A stretch of 20,362 nucleotides of DNA, taken from DATLHO01 sp035539855. Its GTDB lineage: Bacteria > Bacteroidota > Ignavibacteria > OLB7. The notes under the pieces are model-generated. The model saw only the letters and a program-made list of their open reading frames with translations. It searched no databases and had not been told where the DNA came from. Positions 1 through 7,666 of the stretch are shown here, piece by piece; positions within the stretch are counted from its first letter, which is position 1, and each line of letters starts with the position of its first letter. Both the position numbers and the translations under genes were made by a program. Where the stretch lies: assembly GCA_035539855.1 (NCBI GenBank), contig DATLHO010000098.1, positions 1 to 20,362 of the forward strand, written 5' to 3'.

Positions 1-4
1 CCTT

Positions 5-55
5 CCCCTCTCGCCATCTTCCCCCCCTCGCCATCTTTCCCCTCTCGAGAGGGGA
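5..55. repeat. Short tandem repeat plus perfect palindrome
   Basis: A CTCGCCATCTT core flanked by C-runs occurs twice (about 9-19 and 28-38). It is followed by a perfect 18-bp palindrome at 38-55, TCCCCTCT-CGAGAGGGGA, centred on CTCGAG. The stretch is non-coding and lies just past the dnaG terminator. I see no gene in positions 1-97. It may be the edge of a larger repeat that continues outside the window. Confidence 0.5.
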
Positions 56-56
56 T

Positions 57-88
57 GCCGGACGCGCGGCGAAGTCCGCGCGTCCGGC
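57..88 (-). terminator. Hairpin terminator downstream of dnaG
   Basis: A perfect 13-bp GC-rich stem (57-69 pairs with 76-88) with a 6-nt loop starts 9 nt past the dnaG stop on the leftward strand. There is no T-tract after it. It is either a U-less intrinsic terminator or a 3'-end stabilising hairpin. Confidence 0.6.
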
Positions 89-97
89 TGGGGTGTG

Positions 98-2209
98 TCA
101 TCCGGCGAGGAGGACGCCCAGCTCCTCCTTCCTCTCCCTCAGCGCCTTGAACTCCACCAGCGCCTTCATCCTCTCCTCCTCCCCGATCTCCGGATCCTGC
201 AACAGATCCTGCACCTCGCGACTCCTCCGGTCGATCTTCTCCTGCTCGATCCTGATCAGACAATCGCGCGCGATACGCCAGGGGTTCGGGTCCGCCAGGT
301 TCGGGTCGAACTTCAGCCACGACATCGAGATCGACTCGCGCTCGACCGCCAGCAGCGTCACCAGGTCGCGAATCTCGGTCGACAGTTCCTCCATCACCAG
401 GTCGTCGATCGCGAACGATCGCTGGTTGACATAGTGGCCGAGGATCAGTGCGATGAGCTCGCGCGTCAGCGGATGCCCGAAGTCCTCCGGGTCGATTCGC
501 GCGAAGACGTGCTCGAGAAGTTGCGGGTCTCCCTGCACCAGCACCGCGAGCAGCGCCACTTCGGCCGCCGGCATCTCCGCGCGCATGACCGGCCGTCGCA
601 GCGCCGGCAGCGTCGTCGGAGGCGCATCACCGCGAGCGTACTCGTGTCCACGCGCGTCGTCGGGCGGCGGCGGAATGTCGTGCGGCGGCGGGTACGGAGC
701 ATCGGCACCGTTGTCGCGGTGGGTGGACGACGCCGTGCTCGACGCGTCGGTCGCCGCGCTCGAACGGTCGGTTGCCGGGCTCGATGCGTCGTTCGGCGGC
801 CTCGACGGGTCGTTCGGCGGCCTCGACGGAGCGGCTCCGCGCGCCTGCGGCTCGTCGCGCCGGATCGGCGGCGGCGGCGTCACGCGGATGTCGCGACGGC
901 GAACGGCGTTGGCGCGTCCGAGCGCGCGCTCGAGCTCGCGGAGCAGCAGTGAGTCCGAGACGTGGTAGTCCGCGGCGATCTTCTGCAGGTACAGCTCGCG
1001 CTTGAGCGCATCGGGAATCAATGCGATCGTCGAGACGATCGAGCGCACGGCCTCGGCCGAGCGATCCGGCGAATCGAAGTCCCCTGCATTCTTGAGCGCT
1101 CTCGCCCTGAACTCCAGGAACGAAACGCTCTCGTCGATCCGCTTCTCGAGCTCCTTGCCGCCATATCGGCGCACGAACGTGTCGGGATCCTCCCCATCAG
1201 GAAGCCGCAGCACCGAGACGTCGAGTCCCTGGCGCAGCAGCACCTCGATGCCGCGCTCGGTCGCGGCCTCGCCGGCGCGGTCGGAGTCGAAGATCAGCAC
1301 GACGCGCGAGCAGTAGCGCGCGATGAGCTCGGCATGATCGCGGCTCATGGCCGTGCCGCTGGTCGCGATCGCGCTCTTGACGCCCGCGTCGTGCAGCGAG
1401 ATGACGTCGGCGTAGCCCTCGACGAACAGCGCCCGTCCGGTGCGGCGGATCGTGTCCTTGGCCTGGAAGAGTCCGTAGAGGACCTTCCCCTTCTGATAGA
1501 CCGCGGACTCCGGAGAGTTGATGTACTTCGGCTGGTTGGGATCCTCGGTCATGCGGCGCGCGCCGAACCCGAGGATGCGTCCGGTGGCGCCGAAGATCGG
1601 GAAGACCGATCGGCCGCGGAACCGGTCGTAGTACCCGTTGCCGGATTCACGACGGATGATCAGGCCCGCACGATCGAGCTCGTCGGCCGTGTAGCCCTGG
1701 GTCGTGAGTCTCGTGATGAGCGAGTCCCACTCATCGGGCGCGTAGCCGAGCCCGAACTCCTTCATCACTTCGTCGCTGAAGCCGCGTCCCTTGAAGTACG
1801 CGTGGGCCATCTGACCGACGTCGCCCCGCAGCGTCTTGTAGTAGAATGCCGCAGCGTCGCGCACCGCGGCAAGCAGCCGCTCGCGCTCGCTGAACTCGCG
1901 CCGGTCGCCCGCGTCCTCCGGGATCTCGATGCCAAGGCTCGTCGCCAGGTTGCGCACCGTCTCCGGGAACGACCACCCGTTCTTCTCCATCAGAAACGTG
2001 AACACGTTCCCGCCCTTTCCGCAGGCGAAGCACTTGTAGATCCCGCGCACCGGCTCGACGTTGAACGACGGCTTCTGGTCGTCGTGGAACGGACAGAGCC
2101 CGATCCAGTTCTTCCCCGCACGGCGCAGCCTGACGTAGTCCGAGACGACATCGACGATGTTCGCCTCGGCCTTGACGCGCTCGACTATTTCTTCAGGGAT
2201 GCCTGCCAC
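98..2209 (-). CDS. dnaG: DNA primase DnaG
   Basis: Synthesises RNA primers for lagging-strand replication, working with the replicative helicase. The 703-residue product has the N-terminal zinc finger (C39, H42, C60, C63, context CPFHDDQKPSF), the catalytic core and a TOPRIM domain with E264 (FVEGYADVIS) and D308/D310 (LIFDSDRAG). The spacing matches E. coli DnaG almost residue for residue. A Pro/Ser/Asp-rich linker of roughly 100 residues (about 435-540) follows, then a C-terminal helicase-binding region rich in charged helices. The protein is about 100 residues longer than usual because of that linker. The start is GTG at 2209; no in-frame start lies further upstream, and MAGIPEEIVERVK matches the family N-terminus. 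The Shine-Dalgarno site is weak. It follows dcd on the same strand, 147 nt downstream. Confidence 0.97.
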   Translation of the reverse strand: MAGIPEEIVERVKAEANIVDVVSDYVRLRRAGKNWIGLCPFHDDQKPSFNVEPVRGIYKCFACGKGGNVFTFLMEKNGWSFPETVRNLATSLGIEIPEDAGDRREFSERERLLAAVRDAAAFYYKTLRGDVGQMAHAYFKGRGFSDEVMKEFGLGYAPDEWDSLITRLTTQGYTADELDRAGLIIRRESGNGYYDRFRGRSVFPIFGATGRILGFGARRMTEDPNQPKYINSPESAVYQKGKVLYGLFQAKDTIRRTGRALFVEGYADVISLHDAGVKSAIATSGTAMSRDHAELIARYCSRVVLIFDSDRAGEAATERGIEVLLRQGLDVSVLRLPDGEDPDTFVRRYGGKELEKRIDESVSFLEFRARALKNAGDFDSPDRSAEAVRSIVSTIALIPDALKRELYLQKIAADYHVSDSLLLRELERALGRANAVRRRDIRVTPPPPIRRDEPQARGAAPSRPPNDPSRPPNDASSPATDRSSAATDASSTASSTHRDNGADAPYPPPHDIPPPPDDARGHEYARGDAPPTTLPALRRPVMRAEMPAAEVALLAVLVQGDPQLLEHVFARIDPEDFGHPLTRELIALILGHYVNQRSFAIDDLVMEELSTEIRDLVTLLAVERESISMSWLKFDPNLADPNPWRIARDCLIRIEQEKIDRRSREVQDLLQDPEIGEEERMKALVEFKALRERKEELGVLLAG
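725..829 (-). repeat. 21-bp tandem repeats in the DnaG linker
   Basis: Five in-frame 21-nt units encode residues 461-495: PSRPPND, PSRPPND, ASSPATD, RSSAATD, ASSTASS. The first two units are nearly identical at DNA level (a 20-nt core at 789-808 is repeated at 810-829) and the others have drifted. This is a coding minisatellite inside a disordered linker. Confidence 0.75.
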
Positions 2210-2306
2210 GGGGGACTGTTGTTCGAGATTCGTTGATGGGTTCGCCGCAAGATAGGGGATCGGCCCGCGCAGGCTTCCGGATGACGTCCGGCTCCAGACG
2301 CGTCGA

Positions 2307-2329
2307 GGCGCGGACAGATCGTCCGCGCC
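2307..2329 (-). terminator. Hairpin between dcd and dnaG
   Basis: A 9-bp perfect stem (GGCGCGGAC with GTCCGCGCC) and a 5-nt loop lie 27 nt past the dcd stop on the leftward strand. No T-tract follows. It could be a weak terminator or attenuator that partly separates dcd from dnaG. Confidence 0.4.
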
Positions 2330-2356
2330 CCGTTTGAATGACTCGTAGCGAACTGG

Positions 2357-2941
2357 CTATGGAGCATCATTCGAAGGCGTGGCGGACATCTCGATGAACA
2401 GCTTGTCCTCGAAGTTCTTCCACATCATCGACTCGACCGGACGATCGGTGCGGGTGTTGTACTTCGCGCTCGACTTTGTGTTGTACGGGACGGTGACCGG
2501 GCTCGAGGTCGCGAAGTAGATGAGCTGGCCGACCGGCATGCCGGCGTAGACGCGGATGGGCTGCTTGACGGAGATCTCGAGCGTCCAGTGGTTGCAGAAC
2601 CCGACGTCGCCCTTGCCCGCGGTCGCATGGATGTCGATGCCGAGCCGGCCGATCGAGCTCTTGCCTTCGAGGAACGGCACGTGCTTGTGCGACTCGGTGT
2701 ACTCGAGCGTCACGCCGAGGTAGAAGCACGACGGCTCGAGCACGTAGCCCTCTTCCGGTATCCGGAAGGACGTGATCTCGTTGTGCGCCCGCGCGTCGAG
2801 CACCTTGTCGTTGTAGGTGGCGAGCCACTCACCGAGGTGCACGTCGTAGCTGTTGGTGCCGAGATAGTCGCGGCGGTAGGGCTCGATGACGATGTCGCCG
2901 TTGTCGATCGCCAGAAGGATGTCGGTATCGGAGAGAATCAC
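2357..2941 (-). CDS. dcd: dCTP deaminase
   Basis: Deaminates dCTP to dUTP, feeding dTMP synthesis through dUTPase; a cytoplasmic trimeric enzyme of the dUTPase fold. The 194-residue product has the family signature EGKSSIGRLGI with S95 and R99, and the catalytic glutamate E122 in the NHWTLEI segment. The S-R and R-E spacings equal those of E. coli Dcd (S111, R115, E138). The start is GTG at 2941, giving the usual MILSD N-terminus. A weak promoter-like pair on the same strand (TTGCGA at 3003-2998, GAAATT at 2980-2975, 17-nt spacer) would give a short leader. From sequence alone I cannot tell whether it is a plain deaminase or a bifunctional deaminase/dUTPase. Confidence 0.93.
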   Translation of the reverse strand: MILSDTDILLAIDNGDIVIEPYRRDYLGTNSYDVHLGEWLATYNDKVLDARAHNEITSFRIPEEGYVLEPSCFYLGVTLEYTESHKHVPFLEGKSSIGRLGIDIHATAGKGDVGFCNHWTLEISVKQPIRVYAGMPVGQLIYFATSSPVTVPYNTKSSAKYNTRTDRPVESMMWKNFEDKLFIEMSATPSNDAP

Positions 2942-3048
2942 GGAACTCGTGGACTAGTGGATGTCGCGTGACGCAATTTCGCCCCGCGGCGGAGACCTCG
3001 CAAACCACCAGACGGGGCCTCCACCCCTTCCCGCGAGAAACCGTGACC

Positions 3049-3165
3049 CCGTCATCTTCGCGAGCGCAACGAAGCGGGGATCCATCTTCCGTGGTAGCTG
3101 TGCCGCCCGGCACGGCTACCGCCGAAGAAAGATCCCCGCCTCGCACTGTTCGTCGAGAATGACGG
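3049..3165. repeat. REP-like palindromic intergenic element, 117 bp
   Basis: The two halves are imperfect inverted copies of each other. The left half runs from CCGTCAT through GCGGGGATC, TCTTC and GGTAGC to GTGCCG; the reverse complement of the right half shows the same blocks in the same order. The termini CCGTCATT/AATGACGG resemble the GTCAT-ended palindromic repeats found between genes in many bacteria. It begins 7 nt past the stop codon of the M48 protease, so its hairpin would form at that transcript's 3' end. The rest of 2942-3172 holds nothing else I recognise. Confidence 0.7.
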
Positions 3166-3172
3166 TCAGGAC

Positions 3173-4687
3173 CTACTCGACCTTCTTCAGCGGCGTTCCC
3201 GCCGGCACCGTCTCGGTCGTCTGGCGCTGGTTCATGATCGCGAGCTCGTTGACATCGACCGTGACGCCGACGCCCCGCTTCGCCGCCGGCGCGGTGACGA
3301 GCTGATTGAACGGCGCCGCGCGCGGCGCGTTGAAGACATCGAGCCGGTATGGCTGTACGGCCAGCGCGCCAGCGTCGGTCAGCGTCGCGAAGCTCCCGAA
3401 GCTCGTCTCGAACGCGCTCTGGTACCGCGCGAAGTTCGCCGAGGCGGAGTAGCCGTGGAAGACGTAGACGAGGTTGTCCTTCTGGATGAAGTAGCTCATG
3501 ATCGTCAGCGGAATGACGCCGCCCTGCCCATTGTCCATCTGCAGGCTCGTGATCATGCGCACCGCGGAGTGGCCGTTGACCGAGAGACTCTGCGCCGGCG
3601 TGACGATGGTCGCGCCGGTCTGGCTGACGAACGAGCTGGCCACCTGCGACGGAGTGCCGCCGGAGACGGTCGACATCTCGGCAGCGGCATCGCCGGCCTC
3701 GGGTGCGAACTGCACGAGGGTCGCGAAGTTGGCGAGTCCCCAGCCCTGCGGCACCGCAAAGCGGAAGCGCAGTTGCGGGTGGTTGAAGTAGCCGCTCTCG
3801 ACGAAGCCCTGGCGCGGATCGGGTCCGTAGACGAGGTTCTCTAGCCTCGCGTTGTACTCGGCCGGGTTGACGCCGCCGAGGCCGCCGGTCGGCGCAAGCT
3901 GCGCGGCGTACGTCGCGGCGAGCTGCGTGACAGTGACCTCGCGATCGCCCGGATCCGGATGGGTGCTGGCCCACGACGGAAGCTTGCCGCCATTCTTCAT
4001 CTCCGCCTCGGTCTGGATGCGCTCGAGGCTCCGGAAGAACTCGGCGCCCTCCTTCGCGTCGAAGCCGGCGCGCGTCGCATACTTGACGCCGAGGTCATCG
4101 GACTCGGTCTCGTTCGCGCGGCTGAACTTCAGGAACAGGAGCTGCAGACCGGTCTGCACGGCGCCGAGGAACGGGCGGACCTCCTCGAAGAGCACCGACC
4201 CGAGGCCGACGCCGATGTTCGCGAGCTGCGCGCTCGTGTAGGCGCGTGCGGAGTGACGGGCGGTGATGTGGCCGACCTCGTGACCGAGCACGACCGCAAG
4301 CTGTGCGTCGTTGTCGAGATGCGCCAGCAGACCGCGCGTCACGTAGACGTAGCCGCCGGGGAGCGCAAACGCGTTGATGACGGGGGAATCGAGGACACGG
4401 AAGGTGAACGCGTATCCCGGGTTCTCGGCCTTGGCCGCGACTCGGGCGCCGAGACCGGTCACATAGCCGGCAATCGCCGGATCGTTGTACAACCCGAACT
4501 CGGCCACGATCTGGGCGTCGGCCTGCGCGCCCAGCTCGATCTCCTGCTGCACGGACATGAGCGAGAACTCCTTCTTCCCCGTCGCCGGGTTCGTCACGCA
4601 GCCGCCGACGGCGACCGACGCGACGAGCGCAAGCGAGATCACGCGCATTCCGATGACGGCTCGGACACGACTCATCACGGTACCCAT
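3173..4687 (-). CDS. M48-family metalloprotease lipoprotein
   Basis: A zinc endopeptidase likely anchored in the envelope and involved in protein quality control, as for BepA/LoiP/YcaL-type proteins. The 504-residue product starts with a signal peptide ending in a lipobox-like VGGC (C30). The peptidase domain covers about 45-265, with HEVGH (H136, E137, H140) and a downstream glutamate in NETESDDLG (E195) as third zinc ligand. Residues beyond about 280 have no TPRs and form a separate domain I do not recognise (QLRFRFAVPQGW onward). The ATG at 4687 is chosen because AGGAG lies 8 nt upstream; in-frame ATGs at 4792 and 4675 lack this. Divergent from iolB. Confidence 0.92.
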   Translation of the reverse strand: MGTVMSRVRAVIGMRVISLALVASVAVGGCVTNPATGKKEFSLMSVQQEIELGAQADAQIVAEFGLYNDPAIAGYVTGLGARVAAKAENPGYAFTFRVLDSPVINAFALPGGYVYVTRGLLAHLDNDAQLAVVLGHEVGHITARHSARAYTSAQLANIGVGLGSVLFEEVRPFLGAVQTGLQLLFLKFSRANETESDDLGVKYATRAGFDAKEGAEFFRSLERIQTEAEMKNGGKLPSWASTHPDPGDREVTVTQLAATYAAQLAPTGGLGGVNPAEYNARLENLVYGPDPRQGFVESGYFNHPQLRFRFAVPQGWGLANFATLVQFAPEAGDAAAEMSTVSGGTPSQVASSFVSQTGATIVTPAQSLSVNGHSAVRMITSLQMDNGQGGVIPLTIMSYFIQKDNLVYVFHGYSASANFARYQSAFETSFGSFATLTDAGALAVQPYRLDVFNAPRAAPFNQLVTAPAAKRGVGVTVDVNELAIMNQRQTTETVPAGTPLKKVE

Positions 4688-4814
4688 TGCTGCTTCTCCT
4701 GGTGAATGCCTCATGCAGATGCACAATCCGAACAACCGCATGCAATCATGCTGCCAAACGCGGCTGTCCGGGTTCGTCGGCTGCCGAGGCAATCCGTTTA
4801 ACCCTCGTTTTGCC

Positions 4815-4820
4815 TACCTT
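4815..4820 (+). promoter_or_regulatory. Possible -10 element of iolB
   Basis: TACCTT preceded by TTGCC lies 31 nt before the iolB ATG in the 164-bp divergent intergenic region. No convincing -35 box is present at 16-18 nt. A 14-nt inverted repeat (GCATG-CAAT-CATGC, 4738-4751) lies further upstream and could be an operator for either direction. Confidence 0.22.
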
Positions 4821-4851
4821 GACCCTTTGTTCAACCACTCCCGGTACGATC

Positions 4852-5643
4852 ATGCTCGAGCACCGCTGGCTCTTTCGCGACACCGCGTCGAAGAAGGGGC
4901 GCAACATCATCATCACTCCCCAGACGAGCGACTTCAAGTTCATCTCGGCAGGACGCATCATCCTCGATGCGACGATCGGCTCCGCTCTCGGGCAGAATGA
5001 GGGCGCCGAGACCGTTCTGATCGTGCTCCACGGCTCCGGCACGATCTCGGTGTCGGGACGCCGCTTCGACGTCAATCGCTTCGACGGCGTCTATGTGCCC
5101 CGTGGTGAGGAATTCATGGTCCAGTCGAGCGGCGAGCTCGATATCCTCGAGGCGAGCGCTCCGACGTCACAGTCGTTCCCGGCCTCGTTCGTGCGCTACA
5201 CCGACATCGCGGATGCCGAGGACTATCACCTCGAGGTCGGCGCCGAGCCCTACTACCGCGACATCTGGAAGGTCCTCGCCGACAACGTCGAGGGCTCGCG
5301 ACTGCTCGCCGGCATCACGATGTCCCGGCCGGGCAACTGGACGAGCTGGCCGCCCCACGAGCATGCCGCGACGCAGGAGGAGCTCTACCTCTACTTCGAC
5401 ATGCCGCGCCCTGGCTTCGGCACACAGTACATCTACACCGATCTCGGCGCGCCGGAGCTCGTCGCGCCGGTGCACAGCGATGACGCCGTGACGATCGTCG
5501 AGGGCTACCATCCGAACGTCGCCGCACCGGGGTTCCCGATGAACTTCGTCTGGGTGCTGTGCTCGCTCGAGGAGGAGACCTACCGCAAGCTCGGCGGCGT
5601 CAACATCCAGCCCGGCTTCGAGATGGAGACCGGACTGCGCTAG
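4852..5643 (+). CDS. iolB: IolB-type 5-deoxy-glucuronate isomerase
   Basis: Predicted cupin enzyme converting 5-deoxy-glucuronate to 5-dehydro-2-deoxy-gluconate in myo-inositol breakdown. The 263-residue length is near the usual 270. Two cupin halves are visible. The second contains SWPPHEHAATQEELYLY (H169, H171, E176 or E177 as metal ligands), FDMPRPGFGTQYIY and EGYHPNVAAPG (H220), all typical of IolB. The start is ATG at 4852, giving MLEHRWLFR; there is no clear Shine-Dalgarno site. No other iol gene is nearby, so the pathway assignment rests on family identity only. It ends against a convergent gene across a terminator hairpin. Confidence 0.88.
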   Translation: MLEHRWLFRDTASKKGRNIIITPQTSDFKFISAGRIILDATIGSALGQNEGAETVLIVLHGSGTISVSGRRFDVNRFDGVYVPRGEEFMVQSSGELDILEASAPTSQSFPASFVRYTDIADAEDYHLEVGAEPYYRDIWKVLADNVEGSRLLAGITMSRPGNWTSWPPHEHAATQEELYLYFDMPRPGFGTQYIYTDLGAPELVAPVHSDDAVTIVEGYHPNVAAPGFPMNFVWVLCSLEEETYRKLGGVNIQPGFEMETGLR

Positions 5644-5662
5644 GCCATATCGCACACGCAAG

Positions 5663-5701
5663 AACGCCAGGACGACTCGCCGATCGAGACGCCCTGGCGT
5701 T
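5663..5701. terminator. Hairpin between convergent genes
   Basis: AACGCCAGG (5663-5671) pairs with CCTGGCGTT (5693-5701). A second small stem, CTCG/CGAG, lies inside the 21-nt loop. It sits 19 nt past the iolB stop and 20 nt past the stop of the opposing gene, so it could serve both. The T-tract is weak. Confidence 0.5.
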
Positions 5702-5721
5702 GTCGTATTCGCCGTCGAGAC

Positions 5722-6564
5722 TTAGAACGTCGTCCGGACTCGCAGGGCGCGCAGTCGCACGGTCGCGCGCGGCTGCGAGGGGCCCGACTTCGCCCCCGAT
5801 GCGGTCGGCGCCTCGTCGATGATCGTGATCGGCACCATGCTCGCCAGCTCGAAGCGCATGAGCTCGCTGGACATGTCCGAGGTGAGCAGCGCGAGCTGGC
5901 CGTCGAACGTCGTCGTGAGTCCGCGCGAGACATCCTCGAGCTTCGCTCGCCAGTTCGAGATCGCGTCGCCGACGACGATGATCTCGAACTGAAGGATCGA
6001 GTCGCACAGCCGCTGCGCGCATGGCACGAGCGATAGGGCGCTCACGCGCTCGATCCGTCCGGCGTCGAACGTGGCGACACCGAACCGGAAGGCCGACGAC
6101 AGAATCGACGACGGCTTTGCGCCGATCGTCGAGTTGAGTCGGTCGGATTTGATCAGGCGCATGCCACGCGCCTGCATCCGCACGACCGCCTGCACCGGCA
6201 CTCGCGTCGCCGCATCGAGCGCCGCGATGCGGATGTCGCTGACGGTGACCTGTAGATACTCGCGCATCTCGCTGACGGCCATCGTGCTCGTCAGATAGGT
6301 GAGTGTCATGCTCAGGTCGGTCATCGGAGCGCCGTTGTTCGACAGCCGCGCGCCGAGCTTTCGGTACAGCGCGAGCGAGGCGCCGAGGTCGAGCGTGACG
6401 GTGATCTCATGCAGCGTCTCGGTCTTCGAAATGACCTTCTGCGACGTCGTCGCCGCGAGTATCAGCGACGAGGCATCCTCGACCTGAAGATGTATCGGCG
6501 CGGCGGCGGCCGGCCCGACATGGAGGAGCGCGAAGAGCGCGATGAGGGCGGCAAGTCGGAGCAT
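5722..6564 (-). CDS. Exported protein of unknown family, paralogue of its upstream neighbour
   Basis: The 280-residue product has a clear signal peptide (residues 1-22, ending AAAA), and the mature part is predicted all-beta-rich. It is homologous along its length to the gene just upstream: LHEITVTLDLGASLA aligns with VHDITVIFRYGSGLA, and SLVPCAQRLCDS with RILPCAQGGCDS. Its only cysteines are C182 and C187, suggesting a disulfide or metal site after export. The C-terminal 85 residues have a strand pattern reminiscent of phage tail-tube (gp19/Hcp-like) folds; that is inference. ATG 6564 has GAGG upstream. An alternative ATG at 6594 overlaps the neighbour's stop codon by 1 nt (TGATG) and would add 10 residues. 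Function unknown. Confidence 0.8.
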   Translation of the reverse strand: MLRLAALIALFALLHVGPAAAAPIHLQVEDASSLILAATTSQKVISKTETLHEITVTLDLGASLALYRKLGARLSNNGAPMTDLSMTLTYLTSTMAVSEMREYLQVTVSDIRIAALDAATRVPVQAVVRMQARGMRLIKSDRLNSTIGAKPSSILSSAFRFGVATFDAGRIERVSALSLVPCAQRLCDSILQFEIIVVGDAISNWRAKLEDVSRGLTTTFDGQLALLTSDMSSELMRFELASMVPITIIDEAPTASGAKSGPSQPRATVRLRALRVRTTF

Positions 6565-6593
6565 GGGGAGCCTCGATAGTGGCGTGGGATGCA

Positions 6594-7418
6594 TCAATAG
6601 ACGTTCGGTCTGGCGTTCGGGGCGCGGAACACCACACGCGCGGTCGGTCCGTCCACGTCGACGCTCTCCGCGAAGGATACCGGCTTCATCCCGGTGAGCT
6701 TCATCCGCATGATCGGCGTCGCCAGATCGGTACCGGTAACAGTGTAGTAGCCGTCGACCTTGTAGTTGGGATCGACCGACGCCTTCGAGAACCAGGTCCG
6801 CCACGCTGCCACGTCACTGCCCCGCAGCTCGACTTCATAACGATTGAGCGAATCGCAACCTCCCTGCGCACACGGCAGAATCCTGTGCGCGAATATCCTG
6901 GTGATCTTCGTCGACGGGAGCGATTCAACGACGGCGACGAACTGCGACGCGGTGATGATCTTGAACTTCGTACTACCCTTCGGTGCGGCGCCGCCGGTTG
7001 CGCCGACCTGCAGCGAGCTCGCTTCGAACTTGATCTGCATGTTCACCTCTTCTCGCGATCGCGCATCCATCGTTGGCAGACCGATCTCCTTGACGATCAC
7101 GTTGCCGTAGATGCGCTCGTCGGTGATCGTGCCGTTGGTCGCTGTTGTCAGTTTGATCGACAGTGGGTCTGAGGACACGCCGTTGTTCAGCAGGAGCTCG
7201 GCCATCGGCTCGAGAATGGCCAGTCCGGAACCATAGCGAAAGATCACCGTGATGTCGTGCACAGTCTGGCCATTCGGTCCGACCCTCTGATTCATCGACG
7301 CGTCGAGCGCGGCAAGCGTGCTGCCTCGGATGGTGAACGCGACGGTGCTGGCCGCCGGCGTCGCGGTGCCGATCAGAAGCGTGAGGAGCGCCGCGGCGCG
7401 CACGAAGATTCGAATCAT
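6594..7418 (-). CDS. Exported protein of unknown family, first of a tandem paralogous pair
   Basis: The 274-residue product has a signal peptide (about residues 1-24, ending TPAAS). Its only cysteines are C183 and C188 in LPCAQGGCDS, the same place as in the downstream paralogue. The N-terminal half (about 50-135) and the C-terminal half (about 192-268) look like two related beta domains. The latter runs AWRTWF, YYTVTGTDLATPIMRMKLTGM and a final strand RVVFRAP, resembling tail-tube/gp19-type domains by pattern only. ATG 7418 is supported by GGAGAGG about 8 nt upstream. It is co-transcribed with the next gene, 29 nt away, and divergent from the ATP-grasp operon. No enzymatic motif is visible. 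Confidence 0.82.
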   Translation of the reverse strand: MIRIFVRAAALLTLLIGTATPAASTVAFTIRGSTLAALDASMNQRVGPNGQTVHDITVIFRYGSGLAILEPMAELLLNNGVSSDPLSIKLTTATNGTITDERIYGNVIVKEIGLPTMDARSREEVNMQIKFEASSLQVGATGGAAPKGSTKFKIITASQFVAVVESLPSTKITRIFAHRILPCAQGGCDSLNRYEVELRGSDVAAWRTWFSKASVDPNYKVDGYYTVTGTDLATPIMRMKLTGMKPVSFAESVDVDGPTARVVFRAPNARPNVY

Positions 7419-7534
7419 GGCGATGCCTCTCCAGGAGTTCGAGTGGTCAGGGGGACGACGCAGCGCAACCGGCGATTCGCCGGCTCGGCATGCGATCGAA
7501 GGGTGAGCGTCGCTGGGGGGGTTGAGGTCGCTCA

Positions 7535-7540
7535 AAGGTA
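7535..7540 (-). promoter_or_regulatory. Possible extended -10 of the paralogue operon
   Basis: On the leftward strand the sequence reads TTGCTACCTTTGAG: TACCTT preceded by TG at the extended -10 position. It would give a leader of about 110 nt before the ATG at 7418. The -35 region is poor (TGGCGC). Confidence 0.22.
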
Positions 7541-7624
7541 GCAATTGCTGCGCGCCCGCGCCAGAGTCGCCGGCGCGCGGCGGTCGCATCTGCGGCGGCG
7601 CGAGGAGCGTTGTCGTGGCGGGAG

Positions 7625-7630
7625 TATCTT
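7625..7630 (+). promoter_or_regulatory. Possible -10 of the ATP-grasp operon
   Basis: TATCTT lies 36 nt before the chosen ATG at 7667, consistent with transcription starting near 7637. No good -35 box is seen. The same hexamer sits upstream of two other genes in the window (14495 and 17521). Confidence 0.25.
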
Positions 7631-7666
7631 GCGCTGCCGCCGTCGAAGAGCGCATCGAGCCAGCCT

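Noticed and set aside
962..2236. Long rightward open frame (424 codons) opposite dnaG
   Set aside because: It is antisense to a certain gene in a GC-rich genome, with Arg/Ala/Asp-skewed composition and no domain. It is a shadow frame.
2185..2370. Small leftward open frame between dcd and dnaG
   Set aside because: It overlaps both gene ends, contains the intergenic hairpin and has no protein-like features.
2829..3974. Leftward open frame spanning the dcd start, the palindrome and the protease end
   Set aside because: It overlaps two real genes in another frame and crosses a repeat; composition is non-protein-like.
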